Of a DNA stretch of 64,000 bases, positions 1 through 10,961 are shown piece after piece. Every line of letters begins with the position of its first letter. Within the stretch, counting starts at the first letter, position 1. The translations under genes were made by a program, and so were the position numbers. A model generated the notes under the pieces. The model was not told the origin of the DNA, ran no database searches, and worked only from the letters and a program-made list of their open reading frames with translations. The DNA is from Raphanus sativus (lineage: Eukaryota; Streptophyta; Magnoliopsida; Brassicales; Brassicaceae): positions 17,338,293 to 17,402,292 of the forward strand of contig NC_079514.1 of assembly GCF_000801105.2 (NCBI RefSeq), in the 5' to 3' direction.

Positions 1-120
1 GAACCAAAAGAAGGAAAATATTTAAATAGGACACACATATATAAATGATTTTATTTTCAAGTTGTATGAAAATAAATATACTTTAATCAAAAATCTACAT
101 ATAATTATGTCAGAATATAA

Positions 121-474
121 TTAAGCTGGTGATAACCCTTTTGAAACAGACTCACAGTGAGCCCATACTTCATCTCTTTTCTGTAAATATTTCGATTCAT
201 TTCCGATCAAACTAGGTCTGTCTGCGATATATTTGACAAGTTTGTCATAACACTCTTTTCCTTCTTGAACATGCTCCTGGCAACAAGGAACTGATGCAAC
301 TCCATTTCCAAAAACTTGAGAAATGATATGGAGCGCACACTTTGGACTGATTTTAACAATACATTGATCCCATTACTTTTTTGGCTCATTTTCCTCTACA
401 GCTAATGAAGGAATACATGTACCCGCCACAACTAGGATAACAAAAGACACAATAATTACGTTAAACTTAACCAT
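121..474 (-). pseudogene. ECA1/prolamin-like small secreted protein, copy 1 (broken)
   Basis: Read on the minus strand from the ATG at 474, this gives a hydrophobic signal-peptide-like start (MVKFNVIIVSFVILVV), then a short linker ending PKK followed by a TAA stop. Past the stop the same frame continues with WDQC, a PCC pair and two more cysteines (KECYD, WAHC) and ends at a second stop at 121. A secretion signal followed by a Trp and about six cysteines is the layout of the ECA1-gametogenesis-related / prolamin-like family (DUF784/DUF1278), which acts as small secreted reproductive peptides. The stop lies just where the mature domain begins, so the protein is lost unless the copy is read through. 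Upstream at about 585 is a TATA-like box that is also present in copy 2. Family assignment rests on the cysteine pattern and is moderately sure. Confidence 0.6.
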
Positions 475-1788
475 AATTATTTGTTATATGAGGATTTACT
501 GTTGAATTTTCTCAAGTTAGTAATAACAAAATAGTTTTTCAATTTATGATGTTATTGGAATAAACGATGAGAACCCTATTTATAGATACGGAGAACCAAT
601 ATTAAACATTTATTGTTGATATACAAATTTACTTTAGACAATTTTCTAATTCATTAACATGTGTTAGGTTACTTTTTCTTTATGATGTTATATATTCACT
701 ACTCAGATTTATAATTTAAAAAACAATTAAATTAGGATTCCTGTAATATGGAAGTAACATACCAAAAATAAGTTATATTAGTATTTCAGTTCCAATTAAT
801 AAACTACTAAAATTGTAGATGTAATCAACATATATTTTAGTGGTTGTATATCAACTTACTAAGAAAAACCAAAAGTACAGTCTATCATGTGATTAATCTC
901 TAAAATAATTGTAATATTAAAATTTTAGTATATGTCTACATATATCACTCTGACGTTAAACTAAAGATTTTTCACATTTATATTTTCTTTTTCTGTGATA
1001 TAGGATGCTTGAGAATATTTTTTTTCCATTTTTTAAATGTTCATGCAGAGATGGTTATGAATTAAACATGACTCAATTTTCAAAAATAATCTACGGATTT
1101 CAATTCTTTACACATAAAACAATATGTAAGCTATGTATAACATATAAAATTTGATTAAAAAAAGAAAACAAATTTTTAAATTTTAACTTGGGATTTATTT
1201 TGAAAAAATATAGCTTTCGATATTTGATTTTATCGGTTTATAACTTACATAATAGTTTAATTACTATATATACTTCTCAAGAATATTTATGCTTTCTATA
1301 TTAAACATATAAATAGCATACATATACTTACATAAATTAATGAATGAATATATATTTAAGAATGAGATGCTTTAAATTTTAATGAATGAATATATATTTA
1401 AGAATGAGATTCTTTATATTAAAAATCGTCTAATTAGAAATGATTCATTCCATTGTTTTGAGGTGCGACTACTTTTGTATTTGCTAATTATCTTAATCAT
1501 ATTTCAAACATTATTTAAATATTTTACATAGAAAACATAGTAATGTTTTGTGAACTCAAAAATATTAATCTACAAAACGTTGTGCGACCAGTTGCAAGTG
1601 ATATTTTAAATGCAGTAAGTTTGTTGTGATATTTTTGGGGTCTTAGAAAAATATTACAAAATCGAACAAGCAACAAAAGACGGCAAATATTTAAATATGA
1701 GAAGCATATATAACTGTTTTATTTTTAACTTGTATGAAAATAAATATACTTTTATCAAAAAATCACATATAGTTATGTCAGAATATAA

Positions 1789-2140
1789 TTAAGCCGGTGA
1801 TAACCCTTTTGAAACGGACAAACAGTGAGCCCATACTTCATCTCTTTCTGTAAATATTTCGATTCATTTATGGTCAAACTAGGTCTGTCTGTGATATGTT
1901 TGACAAGTGTGTCATGCCACTCTTTTCCTTCTTGAACAAGTTCCTGGCAATAAAGGACTGATACAACTCCATTTCCAAAAACTTGAGAAATGATATGGAG
2001 CGCACTCTTTGGACTGATTTTAACAATACATTGATCCCATAACTTTTTGTCTCATTTTCCTCTACAGCTAATGAAGGAATACATGTACTCACCACAACTA
2101 GGATAACAAAAGATACCGTACTTACGTTAAACTTGACTAT
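1789..2140 (-). pseudogene. ECA1/prolamin-like small secreted protein, copy 2 (broken)
   Basis: This is a tandem paralogue of the copy at 121-474 and matches it over the coding region, promoter and 3' flank. The start codon has become ATA (2140). One base is missing just before the conserved WDQC, so the signal peptide and the mature domain lie in different frames. Several cysteines have also changed (SPKC to SPKS, the CC pair to YC, ECYD to EWHD). It is more decayed than copy 1 and has different inactivating changes, so the two copies were lost independently or after duplication. An open frame from 2095 to 1874 is an artefact of the shifted frame. Confidence 0.6.
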
Positions 2141-2467
2141 AATTATTTGTTATATGAGGATTTACTGTTGAATTTTCTCAAGTTAGTAATAACAAAATAT
2201 GTTTTAAATTTATGATGTTATTGGAATAAATGATGAGAACTATATTTATAGATATGGAGAATCAATATTACTAAACCTTCATTAAACCCGTTTTAGTTCA
2301 GCCACAGAGAAGACACTAATGAAGAAAAAACAAATGAACAAATTGCTTTTCAAACGAGGAGGTTTTTACACAAGCTCATTGAACAAACAAAGCTATTGTT
2401 CAATGTCTTCTTAATCAAATCCTCTAATACAAATTTAATTAAATCAACTAATCAACTTAACCAAAAA

Positions 2468-3301
2468 TCATTCATCTTTTCCAACAAACTCCTTCAAAGC
2501 AACTCTCATGTCTTCACACTTGTCACAGTCACCATCAAAAAACTCACCGAGCTTCGTCAGCTCAACATCACTCAAATCATCAGAAAACGGTTTAATGGGA
2601 AACGCATTCTCCGGTTGAAGCGCATACGCATTTGGATTGTCATCAACAATCACCACGCGCCTCAAATCTCTCGTCACGAACCCTAAATCCTTCACTAACC
2701 TCCCATCTATCTCGCTGCAAGCGTCTCTGTAAAAGCTCCGTGAGATCACTCGCCGCTCTGGATCCAACTTATCGAGCACCAAAGAAGCGTACTCTCTTAG
2801 CCCCGCAGTGAAAACAACGACTTGGTACTTCTCTCCGATCTTCTTCAAGAAGTCGTCGACTCCCGGCCGTTTGATCACGAAGAAGGTTAACATCTGACCG
2901 TTGATCTCGGGCTTCACTACGAAATCGTACGGAACTTGGGGTTTCTCCATTGACGAGTGAATAAGCGTTTCGTCAAGATCTAACACGATCGTCTTCTTCG
3001 TCTCGTCGAAGGGTTTACCAGATCTATCTTGAAACAAAGAATACGGGTTTGGGAGATTGTTTGCAGATTCGTGAGATTTGAGGATTTTGAATCCTTTGGT
3101 TCCTGGACGACCATCGACGCGTGAGAATAAGCAGATAATGCTTCGTTGACATCTGTAAATCGATTTGTTGATGGAGGCGATCACGGCCGTTGCCGCCGGC
3201 GATGTGCATCCGATCTGAGTTTTCCGGTGACGGCGGAAGTAGCATCGTTGGTGACGGTTGATTGGTTTCACTGATTTCTTTATGATGAGTTTCGTGGCCA
3301 T
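2468..3301 (-). CDS. FCP/SCP-like HAD phosphatase (NLI-interacting-factor domain)
   Basis: A single-exon reading frame of 277 residues. The catalytic DxDxT motif is DLDET at residues 108-112, preceded by the usual hydrophobic strand (TIVL). Motif II is the FTAGL segment (Thr about 165), a lysine follows in RLVKDL (about 204), and motif III is VVIVDDNP with the acidic pair at about 220-221. The order and spacing are those of small CTD-phosphatase-like enzymes, which use the first Asp as nucleophile to remove phosphate from Ser/Thr of protein substrates. The N-terminal 90 residues are basic and poorly conserved and may carry a targeting signal. It corresponds in position to Arabidopsis AT5G45700 (recalled, not checked). 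The actual substrate is unknown. The start at 3301 is the first in-frame Met after a purine-rich leader. Confidence 0.9.
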   Translation of the reverse strand: MATKLIIKKSVKPINRHQRCYFRRHRKTQIGCTSPAATAVIASINKSIYRCQRSIICLFSRVDGRPGTKGFKILKSHESANNLPNPYSLFQDRSGKPFDETKKTIVLDLDETLIHSSMEKPQVPYDFVVKPEINGQMLTFFVIKRPGVDDFLKKIGEKYQVVVFTAGLREYASLVLDKLDPERRVISRSFYRDACSEIDGRLVKDLGFVTRDLRRVVIVDDNPNAYALQPENAFPIKPFSDDLSDVELTKLGEFFDGDCDKCEDMRVALKEFVGKDE

Positions 3302-4122
3302 CGAAAGAAAAAAAGAGACAGAAATGAGTTTGTGAGATTTAGGACGGAGATGAAAGAAGAGAGTGATGGTGGTATTTAAATTAGGCCTTGTGTAACGGTC
3401 ATGTGGTTGTTTTTAGGTTCGGTCCGAACTTAGTTTGGGAAAGCGGTGTTTTTTTAAGTTTGGACCTACAACACAACACGGTGTTTACGTTGTATTGTTA
3501 CCGTTGTGAATTCTATATTAATCTCCCCAAATTAAGAAATATATTTTATATATAGATGGTAGAGAATAGACAAAAAAATAATGCAAAAAAACACATCAAA
3601 TTTCTGTAATGCTATATGATAGTGGAAATCATAAATTGATTTATTTTTGTTAATTATTACATAAGCTCAACAAATTAAACTATATTTATTTTGATAACAT
3701 TTTACACTTGTATATAACTCATACTATAAAATATGAAAATTGATTTAACTCACAGAAACGAAAAAAACTAGCCCAACTATAATAGATCTCTTAAAACTTA
3801 ATAAAGTGAAATAACAATGCGGTTATTAGTTATGTTATTAATTTGATTGCTAATGATATAGATTACAGTTAATATATTTTCAAATTTGACATAAAGAGTT
3901 TTATGATTAGACCTAAGTTTGGATCAAAGTGGTTAAAATAGGCATGAACATCTTATCCAATTTTTAAAACCAAAACCAAAACAGATTTGAAATATTCGAA
4001 ACCGAATCAAAAATTTATAAGTATTTAATTGGATCCAATATTTTACCCGAAAAATAGAATCGAAAAAGAAACGACACGAATAGACCCGGATCTGAAAAAA
4101 CTGATTTGAATTAAACTGTACG
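3302..4122. other. Intergenic, no gene seen
   Basis: This holds the promoter side of the HAD phosphatase followed by AT-rich sequence. No credible reading frame or terminal repeats were seen. The stretch at 3930-4090 (repeated AAACCGAAT-type words on alternating strands) looks like old transposon debris. Confidence 0.4.
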
Positions 4123-4706
4123 ATAAGAACTGATTTGTATCTAACCAAAATACATGAATATCCATATGACTATGTGTGTTCTATTTTATATATTTTAATT
4201 TGTAATTTAATTGTAATATTTTTTTTGTTTGCAGTATTAATTATTTGGAATAATTTTTTCAAAAAGGAAAATATCAAAACAAATAAATGCCAAATATAGT
4301 GAAACAGGGAAATGGCTTAATTATGTGGATGGATAGATTTGTCGAGATTACCCTTCTTACAAAGTGATCTTCCTGTAATATAGAGTGTAGGAAAGTATAA
4401 TTAAAAATTTCAATATCTACCTAAGTACAAGAAGATTTAGAAAAGATATAAGAACTGATTTATATCTAACCAAAATACATGAATATCCATATGACTATGT
4501 GTGTTTTATTTTATATATTTTAATTTGTAATCTAGTTGTAATATTTTTTGTTTGCAGTATTAATTATTTGGGATAATTTGCTCAAAAGCAAAGGAAAACA
4601 TCGAAACTAAATAAATGCCAAAAATAGTAAAACAAGGAAATGGCTTAATTACGTGGATATATGGATTTGTGGAGACTACCCTTCTTACAAAGAGATCTTC
4701 ATGTAA
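4123..4706. repeat. Tandem repeat pair, period about 325 bp, second copy split by a Helitron
   Basis: Unit A (about 4123-4420) and unit B (about 4448-4706, resuming at 7669) share long near-identical stretches such as CTAACCAAAATACATGAATA and AAATGGCTTAATTA. In unit A the sequence runs GTAATATAGAGTGTAGG without interruption. In unit B it runs GTAA, then the Helitron, then TATATAGTGTAGG. Unit A is therefore an empty-site paralogue for the insertion. Confidence 0.85.
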
Positions 4707-5035
4707 TCATATATATAATGGGGGACTTTTCTCTCTTCTAAGAGTGTCCACATCAACATATTTTAAAGACTGTGGGCCCCACGTTCGGTTTGATTTTGTG
4801 ATTTATTTTCGCGTGATGTTCGGTTTGGTTTGGTGATTTATTTCTCGCATTTCTTCGCCTCTTCCACTTTGACGACTCCGCTGATCTTTCAGTCCAGAGA
4901 CAATGAAGTCTTCTCTCACCTCTTTGGTTCCCCTATCGTGTTCAACGTATTTCTTAATTTCGCTAACAAACGTGATTGTCATTTAACCTAAATACGCTGT
5001 ATATCTCTCTGTTTCCTCCACCTCAAATCTAAAAA

Positions 5036-5176
5036 TTGGAGAAAGTTGAGAATTGGATGAACCTTTACAAAAACTCTCAGTTAATCTCCTTTATCAACCG
5101 TAGAAAAAATCCTTATGTTGTCAAGAGGCTGATGACTAACTATATGCTTCAGTACGATGAAAAGCATCAGAAGGTA
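5036..5176 (+). other. Exon-like fragment of unknown origin inside the Helitron
   Basis: An open frame beginning MEKVENWMNLYKNSQ and ending KHQK is followed directly by a good splice donor (GTACAAAC) at 5176. Upstream (4860-5030) is CT-rich sequence resembling a 5' leader. I do not recognise the protein. It may be a second captured gene piece or a chance open frame. Confidence 0.3.
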
Positions 5177-5772
5177 CAAACTTTTTCAAAACCCAACAAA
5201 ATTCGATTCTTTACTCTTTAATTAAATCTTATATTCCCTATTGATCTTTTTTTTTCTTCTGTTTGCTAATGTCTTGTGGTGGTGGCTTTGTCTCGCTGCA
5301 ATTGATTATTTTCTCACCATTCACCTCCGGTCACAGCCTTCCTATCGGCCCTTCCCGAGAATCATCACCGCCGCTGTGGAGACAAAACCTGGTATTATTC
5401 CTATTCAATCAAAATAAGCTTTAATCGATGAGGAGATCTGAACATTTATAAAATAAAAAGCTCGATGTTCATTTTGTGTATAGTTCCAGCAGATCTGAAA
5501 GGAGAAAGACAAGCAGTAAGACACAAAGCAAGGATCTACCACAACCAACAGAGACCAAAGTCCGCCGTGAAGGCGGTGTGGGTCGGGTGGAACTGGAGTG
5601 TTCTTGCCAGGCAGTCATGGTACTGCTATAAGTCAAGCAAGAAATCAGGTTAGAGCCAGCCAGTAGTTTCATATTAATTTAGCACTATCACTTCTTTTTT
5701 TTTCATATCAAAATCCATTATAAGTTTATGTTTTGATTTTTGTAAACTAGATGTGGTTTAAAAGAAGGTTAC

Positions 5773-6740
5773 AGATGTGGTCATTGAAGCCATGAATGGA
5801 CTTCCAACGTTCGCCACGAGTCAAGATGGACCGGCTGAGATGATCATTGATGATATCTCTGGTTTCCACATTTATCCCAACCATGGTGCTGAATCTGTTT
5901 CCAGGATTGGAGATATCTTCAGCAAGTGTAGTACATATGGTTTGTATTGGATACTATCTCTAAGGCTGGTCCAAACGTATCTATGAGTGGTAAGTAAACT
6001 TCAATTCTAAAATGCAGTCTTCTTGCCTCAGGTTTTCTAATGAGGTCTAAGCATGGTCACATATTCGTCTGGCCAAGCAAATGGCAACTGTCATCTTAAC
6101 ATTTGCTTATTAATAAGTTTTTATTGTCTTTTGCAGCTACACATGGAAGATCTATGCAGAGAAGTTACTGAAAATGGGAAGCATATATGGATTTTGGAGC
6201 CAAGCGAATGAATTCAGAAGAAAGCTAAGCAGTACATTGACATGCTTTACAATCTCCAGTTCAAACATTGGCAAGTTTCTTTTTTTTAATTAATTATCAT
6301 CTGAAGATTTACTATTGATGATATCTACAAAACTAACCTTTATTATCGGAGTGCTTTCTTATAGACCAAGAAAGTGACTATCCCGGAAGATAAAGCTCTA
6401 CCAAGATTGGCTTAACTATGTCGCTTCCTTCCCAAGAAACCAACATCTCTTGGAGGAGGGGAAGTAGGCAGACAGAAGTCACAAAAACGCAACCAAAGAG
6501 TAGAGGTGATCAAGAACAAAATGAGGTAAAAGAGGGGTTGCTTGAAGCTGAAGCATCAGAGAGGATGAAAGTTTTAAAGACTTCTGAAGCAACACAGAGG
6601 CTAGAGAAGATGAAGATAGCGTACAGACAACAACGGAACCAAGGAGCTTCGCCAATTAGGAACTTGTTTTGATCAGTAGTGGTTTCTCTCTACATCTGTT
6701 CCATTTTTAAGCAGAGGTTCTTTGGAACTTACTCTGTTCA
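5773..6740 (+). pseudogene. Sucrose synthase (SUS5/SUS6-type) C-terminal fragment
   Basis: An acceptor near 5774 leads into VIEAMNGLPTFAT, then GPAEMIIDDISGFHI and FSKC, which is the glucosyltransferase domain of plant sucrose synthase around its donor-sugar site. A second exon (about 6137-6270) reads YTWKIYAEKLLKMGS; a third (about 6364-6670) begins KKVTIPEDK. The end is SEATQRLEKMKIAYRQQ and GASPIRNLF, an extension I associate with the SUS5/SUS6 subgroup of sieve-element sucrose synthases. A TGA follows RNLF, but the frame then continues SVVVSLYIC, so the terminal Trp codon has become a stop. At least two single-base losses near 5950-5980 and a frameshift in exon 2 also break it. Introns are retained, so this is not a retrocopy. 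The N-terminal two thirds is absent. Confidence 0.85.
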
Positions 6741-7066
6741 AAATGATTAAGAATTGAAACAAAAAGCTGTAAATTCGCAATGAATGATATTAGTATATTA
6801 CCATTGATGCAAATTAATAAAAAAACTTTGTGAATTATGATTTTTAGTATAATGTTTTTGCTTACCAGTCACCAGATTTGACAACTTTAAATAACACATG
6901 TTCGTACTCTCTGCAAATATTGATTATGATATTTTTTGAAGATATATTTGAATTAATTTCTTAAGATAACAAATAAAGCGATGAATCAGTCCATATGATA
7001 ATAATTTGAGATAGCTATATGGAGCAAACGAATGCAGAGACTGTATGTGAAGTTTCACTTTTGTTC

Positions 7067-7182
7067 TAGGTCCCAGAATAAATGTGGTAAGGTGAGAAAC
7101 TTTATATCAATGCTTTAAGACCGATAGGTCCCAGAATAAATGTGGTAAGGTGAGAAACTTTATATCAATGCTTTAAGACCGA
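7067..7182. repeat. Perfect 58-bp tandem duplication
   Basis: The 58-bp unit beginning TAGGTCCCAGAATAAATG occurs twice head to tail (7067-7124 and 7125-7182) without differences that I can see. It lies inside the Helitron, downstream of the captured fragment. Exact identity suggests a recent duplication. Confidence 0.9.
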
Positions 7183-7733
7183 TAGCGATTATAAATAGCA
7201 TCTTCCAAGCAAAGCTTTAGATTGAACAGTTATTTCTTCCCCTCTAAAAAACATCCGCCTTCCAACACTATATACTTTGTTTAGTCTAACACACCTGGTG
7301 ATTTACAGGGATTTCCACATTAGTTTCATAAAAACCTTGCTGGTTTTGGCTTTGAAGTTAGAACCAATGTTCGTTCTAGCTATAAGCGTTAATCCTAAAA
7401 TCGTTAGAGGTGTGTATTTTGTTTAAAATCTTGATCTGCGGCTTTCGTATTAGGTATGTTTAATTGATGCATCTCTTATTAAAATGAGCTCTACTTGATC
7501 GTTCAGTCCTCTCTTTTCCTCACATTTCACACTACACTTCTACTTGATCCACCAAACAACACGTCATATGTTTTTGCATTCATCAACAAGACATGAAACT
7601 TTAATTTTAAAACTACAACACAAGTATTTTTTCAACGCCTCCGCGTTTGCGCGGGGCTTCGCCCCTAGTATATAGTGTAGGCAAGTACAATTAAAATAGT
7701 AAAACAGGGAAATGGCTTAATTACCATCTCCTC

Positions 7734-8040
7734 ATGCCTGTCGCACGGTGTCTGACCTTCGGTGTGTACCTTTGGCTGAATCACTTGTTCTCCATTCAAT
7801 CCGTGCAAGCCAAAAATATATTAAATAAGGGTCAGTGAGTTAACCGGCTAATATAATTTTTGGCAGGATATTGTGGAACTTACATCGTCTGTGAATAATG
7901 TTGTTTGGTTTGGGAGTATGGTATCGTCGTGATGAATGTGGGAGTCCATTTTCTCAGATATGTCGTACGATGCCTGACCCTTCAGTGTGTACACCTGACT
8001 GAATCTCTTGTCCTCCGTTCAGGCCCTGCAAAGTGATGAA
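7734..8040 (-). other. Two similar exon-like blocks upstream in the DUF1985 relic
   Basis: On the minus strand, two blocks (about 7950-8030 and 7734-7815) read LNGGQEIQSGVHTEG and LNGEQVIQPKVHTEG, each followed by similar intron-like sequence. They look like duplicated exons of the same decayed transposon-associated gene as the block at 8218-8446. Confidence 0.4.
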
Positions 8041-8217
8041 TGTGTACAAGTCAGTGAATTATCCGGTTAATATAATATTTTTGGGGTTAGTGGAAAGCTT
8101 ACATCTGACAGTAAATGATGTTGTTTGGTTTGTGAAATGGATAGCTTCGGCAATGATAATATTTTTGGCAGATTCAGTTCGAATACCTACATGGTATAGC
8201 TTCTTGGAGATGATAAT

Positions 8218-8446
8218 TCAACTAAAACGTCCGGAGAAAGAGGGCTTCTCAGCAATCTCAACAAGCTTCCCGAACGGTGAGCCTGTGATGGTATCTACTT
8301 CTTCAGGATCGAGAGTGTTGAGTATTTGTCTAATTGCATGGAGTTTGTGGTATGGTGTTGCCCTAATTCCGAGTGGTTCATGGCCTACCGCGAATATCCG
8401 ATCAGGAATCCGGAGAGGTGGAGCTGAGCGTTCGTCTCCTTCCATT
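8218..8446 (-). pseudogene. DUF1985-type fragment (ULP1/Kaonashi MULE-associated)
   Basis: The frame from an ATG near 8446 (MEGDERSAPPLRIPDRIF) continues through LNTLDPEEVD and SPFGKLVEIAEKPSFSGRF. This matches the start of DUF1985-containing proteins of the Brassicaceae. Those genes often also carry a ULP1-like protease domain and are spread by Mutator-like (Kaonashi-type) elements. Only the first part of the domain is present and no protease region follows, so it is a relic. It lies between a Helitron (ending 7668) and a MULE (starting 8755). Confidence 0.55.
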
Positions 8447-8754
8447 TTGTGACTAGATTTGCAGAAACTAGGGTTACGCAATGAATTTTGATGATATTGA
8501 AAAGTGAGAGATAGATGATACTAGTTGAATAATGGGATATCTCTTTCTGGAGAAGAGGAAGATTTGGGAAATCTACTAGGATCCCTTTTGATTTTAGGAC
8601 TGGCAAAATCTAGAGCTAATTACTTCACATTTTTATCTGGATTTTGTATTCTCACGCCGAATGAGACAATATATGGATAACAGAGTCTAAGAAATTTATA
8701 AACATTGATGGAAAAGTTGTATTTTGGTAGAGTGTTAAATAATGTATAAGTCTT

Positions 8755-10315
8755 GGGAAAATGGTCATTTCATACCCAACATATCGCAGTATGTTCAATT
8801 CATATCCAACTTATACCAGTGCAAAAATATGCCTCAACTTTCAAAAAATTCAAATAACATACCTATTGTTTGTCTTTTTGGCAAGATCATATACCAGTCG
8901 CCACATTACCTTCCATATCATTTAATTTTGCTTACATGGATGATACGTCAGCTAATTTGCTAACGAGCATGCCACATGTACAATTTTTAAAAAAGAAAAA
9001 TAAAACAAAATAGTCGTTTTATAAAACTATTTTATAGAAAATGTAAATTTATAAATTCTTATATTTAGTAAAATTATTAAAAATTATCAAAATAGTCAGT
9101 TCTATTTTATAACACATCCTAGGATCCATACTGGTATTTTTGTAAATATAGATTGGGATCATATAAACACATCGGATTCGGGTCAGTTTTATATCACATC
9201 CTAGAACCAATAAAGTAATTACATATATCTTTCGGATTTGGGTATATCGGATCGGTTCGGATACCCGAAGTAAAATCTAAAATTTAAAATAAAATTATAA
9301 GAAATATATACTCATGAAGCAACAATAGCATTGAATTTGAATCTTACAACACATATATAACTCTTATAAAGACGGTATTGTAATATGATCAGAAAATTTA
9401 CAAATATATCTCTTATATAACATTAAAGTTTTATTATTTAATTAATATTTTGTTAATTTTACTAAATAATATAAATATAAAATTTTACATTTAAAAAATA
9501 ATAATTTTACTAAATAATCGAAAGTTGTGGGAAGAGGCACAACTTTCGAACATACAAAAACCAACACAAACTGTGACGATAGAAACACTACCGTCAATTC
9601 CAGGGCGATGGTGCTTTATAGATGACTCATGGAAAGAAGATGATCGATATTCTGGTCAAGGTTGGTATAGTACTTTAGAAGGTTTTGAGGGATTGTTGTG
9701 GGCACGAAATGTCCGCGCTATTAATTCTCCTCTACATGCAGAGGTGGAAGCGTTAGTCTAGTCAATGGAATGTTTTCAATTGGTGAAGATGGTTTCAGAA
9801 CCAGAAAAATGACCAGCTTTTACAAGTTATTTGGAAGATATTAAGTCACTGAAAGGAAGTTTTAGAATTTCGGAGATCATCTATGTACCATGGACGAAAA
9901 ACATTAAGGCGGACAGTTTTGCACGCAGTGGTAGGAAGTAGCCGTCTTTTGTTGTTCACATTGATGCGGAAGCTTCAGTTTGGTTTTCAGAGTCTAGATG
10001 AGTCTGTTTATGTTGATGACAAAAAAAACATTATTTTTATAGAAAATTATTTTGGTTTTTTAGAAAATTTTCTTTTGTACACGTAGCATCTTCGTCAATT
10101 AAAATTAACTGACGTAGCATCCACGTCAACAAAATTGGATGATGTGGAAGTTGATGTGGCGACCGGTGTATGATTTCGCCAAAAAAATAAACAGTATGTA
10201 TGTTATTTGAAATTTTTGAAAGTTTAGGTATGTTTTTGCACTATGTTATAAGTTAGATATGAATTGAACATATTACGATATGTTAGGTATGAAATGATCG
10301 TTTTTCTTTCATCCC
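8755..10315. mobile_element. MULE with about 190-bp terminal inverted repeats (1,561 bp)
   Basis: The left end (GGGAAAATGGTCATTTCATA) is the inverse of the right end (read backwards from 10315: GGGATGAAAGAAAAACGATC then ATTTCATACC). The two remain alignable for about 190 bp, through CAACTTTCAAAAA and GTCGCCACAT. The element is flanked by TATAAGTCTT (8745-8754) and TATAAATCTT (10316-10325), a 10-bp target duplication with one change, as expected for Mutator-like elements. No transposase is present. The interior carries an RNase H-type fragment (9525-9995). Confidence 0.88.
9525..9995 (+). pseudogene. Non-LTR-type RNase H domain fragment (broken)
   Basis: The frame reads WCFIDDSWKEDDRYSGQGW, then SPLHAEVEALV, QLVKMVSEPE, SYLEDIKSLKGSF and KADSFAR. 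This is the RNase H-like domain common in plant LINE-derived proteins, with the first acidic residue in FIDDSW and the glutamate in HAEVEAL. Stops interrupt it at Trp codons (TAG at 9759, TGA near 9810) and at a Gln codon (TAG near 9938). It sits wholly inside the MULE, which may have captured it. A second copy of the same domain lies at 63325-63591 on the other strand. Confidence 0.7.
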
Positions 10316-10961
10316 TATAAATCTTTGGTACATATCTTAATTTCCCTAATTATTTTGTAATCTTTAGTAATATTAAATTTTCAATTTTCAAATTTAGAGT
10401 TTAAAATGTTAATTTCAATTACTAATAAGAATTCAATCTTATGTTTTAGAAAAGAGGTTTTTGGATGTAACTATTTTCTATGTTTGCATGTATTGTAAAA
10501 GTAATATTTATTTTTGGTTTTTTATAAAATTTTAGATAAATATGATATTTTTCTAAATTTTGATGAAATTTAAGTATTACAGTTTTTTCTTAAATACTTG
10601 AATTTTATCTGAACCTCTTACAGATCCGAAAATTACATATATTTTATCATATTCTAGAAAGAGTTGATTCGAAACCAACAAATTTTCCAAATACCTAACT
10701 GAATCTAAATAGGGGAATTTTCAAAAATACCACTTTGAAAGTACCATTATTCATCTTTACCACCACTAAGTACCGACAAAAATTATATACCGACAAAAAA
10801 TGCTGAGAACGTAACAAAACGAGATTTCTGTCTAATTCAAGCATCTTCCGATTTTTTTTTTTTTTTTGTAAAAAACATCTTCCGAATTTTCGCTATAAAA
10901 AAAACCATTAAGTCCGAATTAAAAGTGCCAAGTAAAGACTCATCCCATCAATAACATCGTT
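10316..10961. other. Intergenic, AT-rich, no gene seen
   Basis: No reading frame of interest. The stretch from about 10697 (AATACCACTTTGAAAGTACC and following) has the wording of common Brassicaceae transposon ends, but I could not find its partner end. Confidence 0.35.

Larger units (their letters stand above)
13..2275. repeat. Tandem duplication, about 0.59 kb units at 13-605 and 1682-2275
   Basis: The two units match from the 3' flank (shared tract with GTATGAAAATAAATATACTT) through the broken gene to the promoter (shared GAGGATTTACTGTTGAATTT and the TATA region). They are about 1.67 kb apart. The 1.07 kb between them (606-1681) is AT-rich. It holds one short internal direct repeat near 1340-1410 (ATGAATATATATTTAAGAATGAGAT) and no gene that I can see. 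Confidence 0.75.
4707..7668 (+). mobile_element. Non-autonomous gene-capturing Helitron (2,962 bp)
   Basis: The element starts with TCATATATATAATGG after an A at 4706. It ends with a GC-rich terminal hairpin region (GCGCGGGGCTTCGCCC) followed by CTAG at 7665-7668 and a T at 7669. TC at the 5' end, a hairpin then CTRR at the 3' end and insertion between A and T are the Helitron hallmarks. The boundaries are confirmed inside the window because the tandem unit at 4123-4420 carries the uninterrupted target. No Rep/helicase frame is present, so it needs helper proteins. It carries a sucrose synthase pseudogene (5773-6740) with introns retained, which fits DNA-level capture, and an unrelated exon-like piece near 5036-5176. 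Confidence 0.9.

Noticed and set aside
8742..8963. Plus-strand frame of 73 residues at the left end of the MULE.
   Set aside because: It lies in the terminal inverted repeat and has no coding character.
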